In this document: in pieces, positions 9,098 to 17,534 of the stretch
Layout: every line of letters starts with the position of its first letter
Numbering within the stretch: the stretch's first letter is position 1
DNA from: Arthrobacter sp. U41
GTDB lineage: Bacteria > Actinomycetota > Actinomycetes > Actinomycetales > Micrococcaceae
DNA length: 64,000 bases
Assembly: GCF_001750145.1 (NCBI RefSeq)
Contig: NZ_CP015732.1
Span: 2,294,001 to 2,358,000, forward strand
Reading direction: 5' to 3'
Made by a program: the position numbers and the translations under genes
Notes under the pieces: generated by a model
Told to the model about the DNA's origin: nothing
Database searches by the model: none
What the model saw: the letters and a program-made list of their open reading frames with translations, nothing else

Positions 9098-10252
9098 ATG
9101 GGGACAGCAGAGGACTTGTTCGAAGGGCAGCCCACCGGAATGCCGGAACCGATGCCGCGGCGCACCGCGCTCTACCGGGAAGGTTCCGGCCCCGCGGTGG
9201 TCCGGCACCTTGAAGGCTATGCCCCGTTCGTTGACTTCTGTTCGGCCCAGGGAGCACGGGCCGAGGAGCTGGCCGCGGACCCGGAACAACTCATCCGGTT
9301 CCTGCGCACGGCCGGCTCCCGGCTCGCGGACGACAGCACCCTCAGTGCGGCGGCGGCGGTCTTCGTCGGGAACACCATCGCGGCGCTGCGGCCGGACGCG
9401 AAGTGGACCGCCTACGAAGGGGCCCCTTCCACGGTGGGAAACCGTGCGAAGGCGGTCGAGGTCGACCGCCTCCTCGAAGCGCTTCGCAGCGCGGACGACG
9501 ACGCGGTCCGGGGCCTGATTGCCGTGCTCTCGGACTGGGCCCAGGAAGAGCCGGACGAGCCCCCGGCAACGCCGCCCCGGCCGGTATTCCGGCCAGCAGG
9601 ACAGCCCCGCTACGTCCGGCCCGCCCTGCCGACTGAGACCTACTACAACAGCGACGGGGAGCCCATTCCCTACGGCCGGCACTGGGGCGCGGGCGCGCCC
9701 GACCCGGATTCCTACAGCGTGGACAGCCACCCCGAGCGTTTCGCCGGGCTCCACGTCGTGGCCCGTGCCCTGATCGACCACCTCACCGCGGTGTACGACG
9801 TCGATGTCCAGGACGATCCCGTCCATGCCGGGGAGCTGCTGATGCAGGGCCCGGGCGTGCTGCAGGCGGTCAAAATCTCCCCGCGGGATCCCGGGGCGGC
9901 GGCCCTGACGTTTGTGCTGACTGGGTACCCGGGCGTCATGGTCCACGCCGGGGTGCTGCATGACTTCGCGTTTCCGGTCTGCGGCTGCGATGCCTGTGAC
10001 GAAACGATGGAGACAACAGCGGACCGGCTGGAGCTGCTGGCGCTCTCGGTCGCGGCCGGCGGTTACAGCGAACGCTACCCGGTGGGCCACAAGCGGTGGA
10101 GCGAATACGCGCTGGCCGCGTTCGACGGTTCCGGCTCGGAAGGCGGCCAGGGCGAACCCCCTCCGGCCAGCGCCGAGCGCCTGCGCGACGCTGAAAACCG
10201 GCTGCGGGAGGTCGCCGGCGGGTGGAGACCCTGGCCGCTGCGCCGAAGCTGA
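9098..10252 (+). CDS. DUF6226-like hypothetical protein
   Basis: A 384-residue soluble protein. The N-terminal half (to about residue 150) is helical and acidic, and a Pro-rich linker follows (PPATPPRPVFRPAG). The C-terminal part contains CGCDACDETME and a closing GGYSERYPVGHKRWSEYALAAFDGSG, which resembles the DUF6226 family of actinobacterial proteins with unknown function. The start at 9098 is chosen over the longer open frame because the upstream residues fall in recombinase debris. No clear ribosome binding site is visible. Family assignment is from memory of the C-terminal pattern. Confidence 0.6.
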   Translation: MGTAEDLFEGQPTGMPEPMPRRTALYREGSGPAVVRHLEGYAPFVDFCSAQGARAEELAADPEQLIRFLRTAGSRLADDSTLSAAAAVFVGNTIAALRPDAKWTAYEGAPSTVGNRAKAVEVDRLLEALRSADDDAVRGLIAVLSDWAQEEPDEPPATPPRPVFRPAGQPRYVRPALPTETYYNSDGEPIPYGRHWGAGAPDPDSYSVDSHPERFAGLHVVARALIDHLTAVYDVDVQDDPVHAGELLMQGPGVLQAVKISPRDPGAAALTFVLTGYPGVMVHAGVLHDFAFPVCGCDACDETMETTADRLELLALSVAAGGYSERYPVGHKRWSEYALAAFDGSGSEGGQGEPPPASAERLRDAENRLREVAGGWRPWPLRRS

Positions 10253-10419
10253 CGCAGCGAGACCGGGGCGCAGCCCGACCATGGAGGTGCATAGGCCCGG
10301 TGTCCCGGCGCCACCCCGCGGGCTGCCAGCGCACCCAGTGCAACCATCGTCCCAGTTCAGGCCCACATTCCGGGTAGGTTCAAGTCCACTCTTACTTTCC
10401 ACCGCTGCGAAAGGGCCTT

Positions 10420-12402
10420 ATGTCCGGCCGACCGCTCCGCAAGTCCCTTTTCACCCGCACTGCTTCCGCGGCAGCAGCCCTGCTGCTCGCCGTCGCGCTG
10501 GTGCCGGCCGCGATCCTGCTGCCGGCGGCGCCGTCCGCGGCGGCAGAGGAATCCGTGCCCGTTATGGTGGTCCTCGACGCGTCCGGCTCCATGATGCAGA
10601 ACGACGCCCCCGGCCTGCGGATCGACGCAGCCAAGTCCGCGGTGAAGAACCTCATCGGCGCCGTGCCGGACTCCGCCCGGATGGGGCTGATGGTCTACGG
10701 GACAGGCACCGATTCCGCGGCATCCTCCAAGGCCGCCGGGTGCGCCGACATCCGGACCCTGGCTCCGGTGGGTGCGGTGGACAAGGCAGCCCTCACCGCC
10801 GCCGTCGACGGGATCAAGGCCACCGGCTACACTCCCGTGGGGGCGTCGCTCCGGGCGGCCAGCGAGGCGCTGGCAGGGGTGAAGGGTCCGCGGTCCATCA
10901 TCCTGGTCTCGGACGGCATCGACACCTGCGCCCCTCCCGCGGCGTGCGACGTCGCCAAGGAACTCGCCGCCGCCGGCTCCGAACTGAGCATCCATTCCAT
11001 CGGCTTCAAGGTGGACGCCTCCGCCCGGGCGGAACTCGAATGTATTTCGAAGGCGACCGGAGGCACCTACACCGACACCCGGGACGCGGCAGCGCTCACG
11101 GACGAACTCACCATCCGGACCACCCGGGCCATCGGCGTCTACGAGGCGCAGGGCACCCCGATTACCGGCGGGACGTCCCCGGCGGATGCCCCGCTCCTGT
11201 CCGCCGGGCAGTACCTGGACGTGCTGGACAAGGGGTCCAAGAAGAACAGCACGGCCGAGGCCGGTTCCACCCGCTACTACAAGATGCAGCTGGCCCCCGG
11301 CGAGCGGGCCCATGCGGCCGCGACACTGCTGGTCCCGCGGCGCGGCGAAACGGACACCTCGGGCACGGCCTACCTTGGAGTTTCCGTCGTGAACGCGGAG
11401 GACGAGTCGTGCTTCCTCCATGACACCGAGCACGGTAACTCCAACCAGTCCTTCCTGTACCCGCCAACGGCGGCGTTCAGCACCCCAGCCCTGGGAGAGG
11501 ACGCGGGGGACGAGTGCTTCGGGGCGGACGCCACGGGGGAGGCCTTCCTGAAGGTGGAGCGCTCCGGCAGCTGGGCCTGGACCAAGGCACTGCCCGTGGA
11601 GCTCCTGTTCGCCACCGAGCCTGCCGCCGACACCAAGGGCCTGCCGGACGCATACCCGGCGGCGTTGCCCCCGGTGGTCCCGGCTCCCGGCGGCACCGCT
11701 TCCCCGGTGACCGGCGGAGCCAGCTACAACACCGCGGCCGAGCTCACGCCCGGCCTGTTCTCCGATTCGCTCCTGGGCGCGGAAACAAAGTTCTACAAAA
11801 TCCCGGTGGGCTACGGGCAGAGGCTCAGTTTCAAGGCCACCGTGACAGCCGACGGCGCCTCCGCCGGGTCGCTCGGCAAAAGCCTGGACCTTGCCCTGTT
11901 CAACCCGCTGCGCCAGGAGACCGAACTTGCCCCCGGGAGTGATAAATACATTCTGGGCAACTCGCTGGGCTACACCTTCATGGGTACCGGCGACAGCCTG
12001 GGGGCCAGTATGGCGGTCCCCGTGCGCTACAACAACCGCAATTCGAAGGACGATGGCATCGAGCTGATCGCCTACCCCGGCGGCTATTACCTCGCCGCGT
12101 CGCTCAAGGACAATTCCACGGCGGACATCGGCAGCGAACTGGCGTTTGACCTGGCCATCGACGTCAGCGGCGACGCCGAGGACGGGCCGCAGCTGAAGGT
12201 CGCGGAAGCTTCCGCGGAGGCGTGGTCGGCGCCCTCCGCGCAGACGTCCGCTGCGGCCGCCGCGGACGCCCCGCCGGAGGCCTCGACGTCGGATAATTCC
12301 AGTCCGCTGTGGTGGGGACTCGGCTTCGCCGGGCTGCTGGCGGCGGCCAGCGGAGTATTCGTGTTCCTGCGTCCCAGGTCGTCCCAGCGGCAAGTGGGCT
12401 AG
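10420..12402 (+). CDS. VWA-domain membrane-anchored protein
   Basis: A 660-residue exported protein. A signal peptide is visible at residues 1-42. A von Willebrand factor A domain follows with the metal-binding DASGSM at 53-58, a Thr in TGYTPVGASL and an Asp in VSDGIDTC, so the MIDAS site appears complete. The C-terminal half looks like beta-rich extracellular sequence. It ends in a single membrane helix (WWGLGFAGLLAAASGVFVF) and a short basic tail. GAAAGGG precedes the ATG. VWA proteins of this shape usually mediate metal-dependent adhesion or complex assembly at the surface. No partner gene is adjacent. Confidence 0.8.
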   Translation: MSGRPLRKSLFTRTASAAAALLLAVALVPAAILLPAAPSAAAEESVPVMVVLDASGSMMQNDAPGLRIDAAKSAVKNLIGAVPDSARMGLMVYGTGTDSAASSKAAGCADIRTLAPVGAVDKAALTAAVDGIKATGYTPVGASLRAASEALAGVKGPRSIILVSDGIDTCAPPAACDVAKELAAAGSELSIHSIGFKVDASARAELECISKATGGTYTDTRDAAALTDELTIRTTRAIGVYEAQGTPITGGTSPADAPLLSAGQYLDVLDKGSKKNSTAEAGSTRYYKMQLAPGERAHAAATLLVPRRGETDTSGTAYLGVSVVNAEDESCFLHDTEHGNSNQSFLYPPTAAFSTPALGEDAGDECFGADATGEAFLKVERSGSWAWTKALPVELLFATEPAADTKGLPDAYPAALPPVVPAPGGTASPVTGGASYNTAAELTPGLFSDSLLGAETKFYKIPVGYGQRLSFKATVTADGASAGSLGKSLDLALFNPLRQETELAPGSDKYILGNSLGYTFMGTGDSLGASMAVPVRYNNRNSKDDGIELIAYPGGYYLAASLKDNSTADIGSELAFDLAIDVSGDAEDGPQLKVAEASAEAWSAPSAQTSAAAAADAPPEASTSDNSSPLWWGLGFAGLLAAASGVFVFLRPRSSQRQVG

Positions 12403-12439
12403 CTGCTTCGGCGGCAGCGTCGCCACATAGGAGAAGGCC

Positions 12440-12559
12440 CTAGCTATCCACGCTTGTGCTGAGATTACCGAACATCGGCTTCACGGTGATGCCAGGGTCC
12501 GCCGGCATCACCGCGCGGAATCGCTCCTTGTCTGCATCTGACGGCTTGGGCATATGCAT
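12440..12559 (-). pseudogene. TfoX N-terminal domain, truncated
   Basis: A 39-codon frame starts at 12559 (or 12553) with AAGGGG upstream. It reads KPSDADKERFRAVMPADP and ITVKPMFGNLS, the beginning of TfoX/Sxy N-terminal domain proteins, which run on for another 60 or more residues. The sequence then diverges and stops at 12440. The 5' end and ribosome binding site are intact, so this is a 3' truncation. The rest of 12403-12813 shows only a short plus-strand frame (12592-12792) with no recognisable domain. Confidence 0.6.
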
Positions 12560-12813
12560 CGTCCCCTTCTTCCGGATCGTGTGGGGTCGATATGAGGGGC
12601 TTTTCTGAGCCTATTTGTGTTCCGCGCACCCGATCCAAGGTCCACAGAGGCGGGTTCTCCGAAGGCCTCTGGATTCCTCCCACTACGGTTCCTGTTTCGG
12701 TGTACTGGGTCGGGACGTTGGTTACACCGTGCACCAGCTCGGGCGTCACGGAACTGCTTGAGGAGCAGTCCCGCGCCCAGGGTGCTAAGTAACGAACTGG
12801 TAACATTGGGCTA

Positions 12814-14022
12814 ATGCAGTCTAAGTCTGGTCAAACAAGAGTCACGCAGCTGGATGGCCTCAGGGGGATTGCCGCCCTGGTGGTTGTCGCCTGCCACGCC
12901 CTGTCAACGCTCCCGGGAATCGGGAACGTTGTCCATGGGAACCGGTCCGCGGGACTCAACACGGCGGAGGCGTGGGCCGTTTTCTCGCCGCTGCACGTTC
13001 TTTGGAACGGCACTCCGGCTGTCCACGTCTTTTTTGTGCTCTCCGGCTTCGTCCTGGTCCTGCCGTTCACCAGGCCGGGAGCGGCGGGGAAGTGGGCACA
13101 GTACTACGCCAAGCGTTTCTTCCGCCTCTACTTGCCGGCCTGGGCGTCCCTGGCGGTGGCCGTTGCGTTGATGATCATCATTCCCCGGTCTGTGTCGCCG
13201 CTTCAGAGCCCGTGGGCGGACATGTACGTGACCGACCCCAGCGTGGCCCAGGTCCTCAAGGACGGACTGCTCATGCTGAATGCCAGCACCATCAACACCC
13301 CGCTGTGGTCCCTCAAATGGGAAGTCGCATTCTCGCTCCTGCTCCCGGCCTACGTACTCATCGCCGTCCGCTGGCGGCGCTTCTGGCACGTGAAAATCGG
13401 CCTTGCCCTTCTGCTGGCCGCGGTGGGAGCCCTGCAGGACCTGGAGTGGCTGTCCTATCTCCCGATTTTCGCCATCGGCGCTGTCCTCGGCGCCGAGCGC
13501 GAGCGGATCCGTGAACTGACCCAGCCCTGGCCCCGCTTCATCTGGTTCTTCGTGGCCGCCGCGGGACTTTTCCTGGCCAACGCGGAATGGATCAGCCCCG
13601 AGCAGCCGATCCCCGGCGTCGAGGCCCTGGTCACGGTGGGCGCGACGCTGATCGTCCTCCTGTTCGTGTCCTGCGGCTCGGCCAAGAGGCTCGGTGACAC
13701 GGCCGTCGCGCAATGGCTGGGACGGGTGTCCTTCAGCCTCTACCTGGTGCACCTTCCGATCATCCTGGCGGGCGTCACCTTGCTGCGGTCCGTCTCGCTT
13801 CCGCTGGCGCTCGCCGTCTCCGCGGTCGCCTCGTTCGTGGTCGCCGAGCTGTTCTACCGCTACGTGGAACAGCCCGCCCATCGGCTGTCGATGGCCGTGG
13901 GGCGTGCCGTGGGGCGCCGGACCCGCAGCGACGCTCCCTCGGACAGTCCGGCCATCCCACAGCCGGCAGAAGCGACTTCGCCTCCAGTAGCACGGGAATA
14001 TGCCGGGTCCGGCTCCCGGTAA
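12814..14022 (+). CDS. Acyltransferase 3 family protein (OafA/YrhL type)
   Basis: A 402-residue integral membrane acyltransferase with about ten spans. The N-terminal QLDGLRGIAALVVVACHA carries the conserved Arg and His of the family, followed by FFVLSGFVLVLPF. Members O-acylate sugars on the cell surface or in secondary metabolites. The C-terminus is a Pro/Ser-rich cytoplasmic tail. No Shine-Dalgarno is seen; TAACAT at 12801-12806 lies where a -10 box would make the transcript begin at or next to the ATG, so it may be leaderless. Substrate unknown. Confidence 0.82.
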   Translation: MQSKSGQTRVTQLDGLRGIAALVVVACHALSTLPGIGNVVHGNRSAGLNTAEAWAVFSPLHVLWNGTPAVHVFFVLSGFVLVLPFTRPGAAGKWAQYYAKRFFRLYLPAWASLAVAVALMIIIPRSVSPLQSPWADMYVTDPSVAQVLKDGLLMLNASTINTPLWSLKWEVAFSLLLPAYVLIAVRWRRFWHVKIGLALLLAAVGALQDLEWLSYLPIFAIGAVLGAERERIRELTQPWPRFIWFFVAAAGLFLANAEWISPEQPIPGVEALVTVGATLIVLLFVSCGSAKRLGDTAVAQWLGRVSFSLYLVHLPIILAGVTLLRSVSLPLALAVSAVASFVVAELFYRYVEQPAHRLSMAVGRAVGRRTRSDAPSDSPAIPQPAEATSPPVAREYAGSGSR

Positions 14023-14034
14023 CCTGGGGCGGCG

Positions 14035-15189
14035 CTAATTGGAAGGTGCGAGGAGTCCTGCCGTGATCAGAAGACTGAGCAGAATAAGGATGATGCCGAT
14101 GGCTGTGAAGATCCAGACACGGCTGGACTTCCCCTTCGGGGCTCGCCAGATCGCGATAAGCGCAGCGAAGAACAAGCCGGCCGCAACCGGAATGAACGCG
14201 AGCTGCTTGGACTCTGTGTTCAAAGGCAGGAGCCGGTCAGCGCCAGTGAGGGCCAAGACCAGCGCCGGTATGCCGAGGCCGAGAGAGGCCACTGCCGCAA
14301 GGGTGTTGAAGGAAGACTGCGCGTCGGCTTCCCTGGAGTTCGAAATGCTGGCTGCCGCGGCCATGAGGGCCCGTGTGGTGGCCGATTCAGCATCCAGCTG
14401 CTTTCGCATTTCCAGGCACTGGCGAATGGCGGCATCGTGGAGTCTCATCCAGGTGCGTGTGCTGGGCGTCGCCACGGCGGCGTCATTGACGATCGACGGG
14501 TCCTGCAGCCTGCGATATGAGTGATAGGCCACGGAGTCCGAAAGGTGCAGCCAGAGACCTTCCCGAACTGCTTCCCTCGCTTGGTCGGCAGCGCGGCCAC
14601 AGATGATGTTCAGTTCGAGCAGCGAAGCGACGATGGGTGTATTGCTGGACGTTTGATGTCCCTTGCCGCTGAACACCGCCAAGCGGTGTTCCAGCGCATA
14701 GCGGATTTCCCTGACCTGGGCCACCGAGTTTCGAGACATTTCCGCCAGAGCCTTGGCGTGCCGGGCCGCATGCATCTGCGGATCACTGGCTTCGGACGCC
14801 TCCGGCCACGCCGGCAGGGCGTCCTTGAACCTTAAGACTGCCTCCTTGACACGGGCGTTGCCGCCCGCGTCGCCTTTGTCCACCAGAGTGAACTCCCCCT
14901 CGTCCGCGCCTTCAGTCCAGACGTTGCTCAAGAAGCACTCCACGGCCACGTGGTCGACGTCCTGGACGATCACACGTGAGTGGCCCACCATCACGACGCG
15001 CTGTCCCTGTGCCCCGGAGACATGCAAGAGCGGGACGGCCCGAATCGTGCTGGTGCCGCCCGGACGGCCCAAAAAGTCGGCAGCGGCTCTGGCCGACATG
15101 GCCTCCTGGCCCACGACGCCAGCGTCAAACGAAATGCTGATGGTGTCAGGGGCTTGGATGGTGCCATCCGGGCTGGAGTGTGCATGCAT
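14035..15189 (-). CDS. Hypothetical protein with C-terminal membrane segments
   Basis: A 384-residue protein I do not recognise. The first 290 residues are soluble, with beta-rich sequence up to about 105 and then a long helical stretch. The end has three hydrophobic segments (about 297-315, 331-350 and 359-380). The shape, a large soluble domain followed by a few C-terminal membrane helices, recalls CorA-like proteins, but the CorA GMN motif is absent. It is convergent with the acyltransferase, only 12 bases away, and no neighbour suggests a role. Confidence 0.7.
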   Translation of the reverse strand: MHAHSSPDGTIQAPDTISISFDAGVVGQEAMSARAAADFLGRPGGTSTIRAVPLLHVSGAQGQRVVMVGHSRVIVQDVDHVAVECFLSNVWTEGADEGEFTLVDKGDAGGNARVKEAVLRFKDALPAWPEASEASDPQMHAARHAKALAEMSRNSVAQVREIRYALEHRLAVFSGKGHQTSSNTPIVASLLELNIICGRAADQAREAVREGLWLHLSDSVAYHSYRRLQDPSIVNDAAVATPSTRTWMRLHDAAIRQCLEMRKQLDAESATTRALMAAAASISNSREADAQSSFNTLAAVASLGLGIPALVLALTGADRLLPLNTESKQLAFIPVAAGLFFAALIAIWRAPKGKSSRVWIFTAIGIILILLSLLITAGLLAPSN

Positions 15190-15329
15190 TTGTCCATCGT
15201 ATTGCCCCGCCCGCGCTCCGGGGTCGCCCCACCGGTCGGCGCCCCGCCGCTGAGCGCTCCGTCGTTTTCCGGGCGCCCGTCGTGGGGCAGTTTCTGGGTC
15301 CCCTTGCCGCGTCCGGCTGAGCCCTGCTG

Positions 15330-15548
15330 GTGGCGTTCCCGCTTGCCGTACTCGCCGCCGGCCTCAGTTTCGCCGTGGCCAGGCGCCGAACGGCGGACTT
15401 CGAAAAATACCGTGCCACCGTTGACCTGCTCAAAGATGAACTGGAGCAGGTCAAGCGGCAGATCTCGTCGGGGGATTTCGTCGAAACGGCACTCCCTGCA
15501 GAGGGCGAGGTCACTGATGTGCGGCCCAGACTGACGCGCAGTGGGTGA
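15330..15548 (+). CDS. Small membrane-anchored coiled-coil protein
   Basis: A 72-residue frame with a GTG start. One hydrophobic helix (PLAVLAAGLSFAV) is followed by a basic stop-transfer patch and a charged heptad-like helix (DLLKDELEQVKRQI), so it looks like a membrane-tethered coiled coil. There is no good ribosome binding site. The same frame is open upstream of an in-frame TGA at 15318, with plausible sequence (VVGQFLGPLAASG), so it may be the downstream part of a gene broken by a nonsense change. Confidence 0.4.
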   Translation: MAFPLAVLAAGLSFAVARRRTADFEKYRATVDLLKDELEQVKRQISSGDFVETALPAEGEVTDVRPRLTRSG

Positions 15549-15607
15549 TTCAGGACGGTGCTGGAGCCGTCATAAGCCGCCCCCGGTGTCGTTCGCGTCT
15601 TCGTGCC

Positions 15608-16009
15608 TCAGGCCTGGTTGAAGCGGACCATGTTGCCGGACGGGTCGCGGAAGGCGCAGTCGCGCGGGCCCCAGGGCTGGGCGATGGGTTCCTGGAGGAC
15701 CTCCGCGCCGGCGGCCCGGACTTTCTCGAACGTGGCGTCCAGATCATCCGTGCGGAACACGATGTTCGGCAGGACACCCTTGACGAGCAGCTGCTGGAGT
15801 GCGTCGCCGTCGTTCTTCGAGCGGCCGGCGTGCGGGACGGACAGCACCAGCTCCAGATCGGGTTGGGCCGCGCTGCCGAGGGTGACCCAGCGCTGTCCGT
15901 CCGAGCCGATGTCGTTGCGCACTTCCAGGCCGAGCACGTCGCGGTAGAAGGCGAGCGACTCGTCCAGGTCATTGACGGTGATGTGTGAGTACTGCAGTGA
16001 AATGTTCAT
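15608..16009 (-). CDS. VOC family protein (glyoxalase/bleomycin resistance fold)
   Basis: A 133-residue protein with the VOC fold. It opens with [23 protein letters not shown] and closes with [12 protein letters not shown], the two ends of the beta-alpha-beta-beta-beta pairs. Metal-ligand positions include the early His and a late Glu region, but the substrate cannot be told. The start at 16009 follows GGGAGAC; the longer open frame runs into the AraC gene. It lies 38 bases downstream of an AraC-type regulator in the same direction, a frequent pairing, so the two are probably one transcript. Confidence 0.82.
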   Translation of the reverse strand: MNISLQYSHITVNDLDESLAFYRDVLGLEVRNDIGSDGQRWVTLGSAAQPDLELVLSVPHAGRSKNDGDALQQLLVKGVLPNIVFRTDDLDATFEKVRAAGAEVLQEPIAQPWGPRDCAFRDPSGNMVRFNQA

Positions 16010-16047
16010 GTCTCCCACGTTATTGCGGCGCCCGCGGGGGCGCTTCT

Positions 16048-16470
16048 TCAATCCTGCTCGGCTTGCCTGCTCAACTTGCGGGCGGGCCGCGTGCGCAGCC
16101 GGGCAATGCACGGCGGCATGGCCTGCACCGCGGAGTGCTCCCGGGCCCGGTACTCGTTGGGCGGCATGCCGACGATCTCGGTGAACCGCGAGCTGAACGA
16201 TCCCAGCGAAGTGCAGCCGACCTCCATGCAGGCATCGGTCACGCTGGCACCGCCCCGCAGCAGCGCCATGGCCCGTTCAATCCGCCGGGTCATCAGGTAG
16301 TTGTAGGGCGACTCGCCATAGGCCGCCTTGAACTGGCGGGAGAAGTGCGCCGGCGACATCAGCGCCCCGGCGGCCATGGCAGGCACATTGAGCGGCCGGG
16401 CGTAATCGCGGTCGATCAGGTCCCGGGCACGGCGCAGGTGTGCCAGGTTGGCCTGCTCCTGCGGTGTCAT
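16048..16470 (-). CDS. AraC-family transcriptional regulator (DNA-binding domain only)
   Basis: A 140-residue protein made of little more than the double helix-turn-helix of the AraC family: [19 protein letters not shown], then [19 protein letters not shown], and the second helix pair [20 protein letters not shown] ending with the conserved G-PPNEYR. There is no separate sensor domain, so it resembles SoxS/MarA-sized regulators. The tail is basic. It probably controls the VOC gene that follows it. Confidence 0.83.
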   Translation of the reverse strand: MTPQEQANLAHLRRARDLIDRDYARPLNVPAMAAGALMSPAHFSRQFKAAYGESPYNYLMTRRIERAMALLRGGASVTDACMEVGCTSLGSFSSRFTEIVGMPPNEYRAREHSAVQAMPPCIARLRTRPARKLSRQAEQD

Positions 16471-16681
16471 GCGGCCATTCTAGATCCGCGAACGTCCCGG
16501 CGGAGGGCTCAAATGCGGCGGCGGGGGAGCCGTCCGAAGCCCCGGTGGTCATCGGCTCCGGAAATCTCCTGTATTGTTGATCCTGTTGTTGTGTTTATGC
16601 AGTTCGTAGTTCAGGCAGTACGCAAGGTTGCAAGACCTTGTTCTTCTGAAGCAGCGGTTTTGAGCACCCCACACCGGAGGA

Positions 16682-16728
16682 CCCGAAAGTCGGGACTTTT
16701 CCTCCACCTTCACGAAGGACAAAAAATA
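16682..16728 (+). promoter_or_regulatory. Structured 5' leader of the cold shock gene
   Basis: CCCGA/TCGGG (16682-16694) forms a small hairpin. CCTT-CACG-AAGG (16707-16718) places the Shine-Dalgarno GAAGGA inside a short stem, extendable to CCTTC/GAAGG. Long leaders that change shape with temperature are known for csp genes. Thermal control here is inference. Confidence 0.45.
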
Positions 16729-16932
16729 ATGGCTACTGGTACCGTCAAATGGTTTAACGCTGAAAAGGGCTTCGGCTTCATTTCCCCCGATGACTCCTCA
16801 CAGGACGTCTTCGCACACTACTCCGCGATCGCCTCTTCCGGCTTCCGCTCACTCGAAGAGAACCAGAAGGTCTCCTTCGAAACCGAGCAGGGCCCCAAGG
16901 GTCCCCAGGCCGTAAACATCCAGGCTCTCTAA
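16729..16932 (+). CDS. cspA: Cold shock protein (CspA family)
   Basis: A 67-residue single-domain OB-fold protein that binds single-stranded nucleic acid and acts as an RNA chaperone. Both RNP motifs are present (KGFGFI near residue 13 and DVFAHY near residue 26), and the opening TGTVKWFN is canonical. GAAGGA lies 9-10 bases upstream, within a hairpin. The leader is long and a strong terminator follows, so it is a single-gene transcript. Actinobacteria usually carry several copies, and which paralog this is cannot be said. Confidence 0.95.
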   Translation: MATGTVKWFNAEKGFGFISPDDSSQDVFAHYSAIASSGFRSLEENQKVSFETEQGPKGPQAVNIQAL

Positions 16933-16982
16933 GACTTAGCTTTCAGCTAACTCTTCTGAGTCCGGAACCTTACAGGTTTCGA

Positions 16983-17017
16983 GCAGGGTCCGTCTTTGAC
17001 GGGCCCTGCTTTTGTTT
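16983..17017 (+). terminator. Rho-independent terminator after cspA
   Basis: A 12-bp stem GCAGGGTCCGTC/GACGGGCCCTGC with one G-T pair and a TTT loop is followed by TTTTGTTT. It lies about 50 bases past the cold shock stop codon. Confidence 0.85.
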
Positions 17018-17045
17018 AACCCCGGGTGTGCTGCTTCAGCCAGCG

Positions 17046-17405
17046 CTAGGCCGCACCGCCGGCGTCGCGGTATTCGAAGAACACCTCGGCCGGGGGAGGA
17101 CCCTGCAGCATTTCCGCCGTCAGCCCGTGCACGCTTACCAGGTGCTCGCGGAACCAGACATCGTAGGGATCGTCCGACGCGGCGAGCGTCTGGAAGGCCT
17201 TCGCAAGGTCCTCGGCCTCATGGAAGAGGCAGACGAAATCCCCCTGCGGGGTCTGCATCAGGCTGGCCACTTCCCGAACCACGCCCATGCGCTTCCTCGA
17301 ACGTGCATGTTCCTCCCGGCGCGGGCCGTTCATTTCCGCGTCGAGCGCCTTCCACTCCTCCAGTTTCCCGGGCAGAATCGGCGCGAACCACGTTATACAT
17401 TCCAT
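17046..17405 (-). CDS. DUF6176-like hypothetical protein
   Basis: A 119-residue soluble protein that looks like a dimeric alpha-beta barrel: ITWFAPILPGKLEEWKALDAEM at the start, an Arg/Glu-rich helix, then GDFVCLFHEAEDLAKAF. This resembles the DUF6176 group, whose role is unknown. GGAAGGAAA seven bases before the ATG fixes the start. It is convergent with cspA and lies downstream of the BTAD regulator gene on the same strand. Confidence 0.55.
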   Translation of the reverse strand: MECITWFAPILPGKLEEWKALDAEMNGPRREEHARSRKRMGVVREVASLMQTPQGDFVCLFHEAEDLAKAFQTLAASDDPYDVWFREHLVSVHGLTAEMLQGPPPAEVFFEYRDAGGAA

Positions 17406-17534
17406 GACAGATTTCCTTCCACGCAGTGGTGAGCACGGTGGTAATCCCATCGGTACAGCTGAATGGTAGTCCCGTGTCCGACGGCGGGACAGGGCTTCCG
17501 GAATAGGTTCGGGTCCTGCTCCACTTCCACAGGA

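Noticed and set aside
10357..12426. 689-codon minus-strand frame opposite the VWA gene
   Set aside because: Composition and lack of motifs show a shadow; the plus-strand gene has signal peptide, MIDAS motif and membrane anchor.
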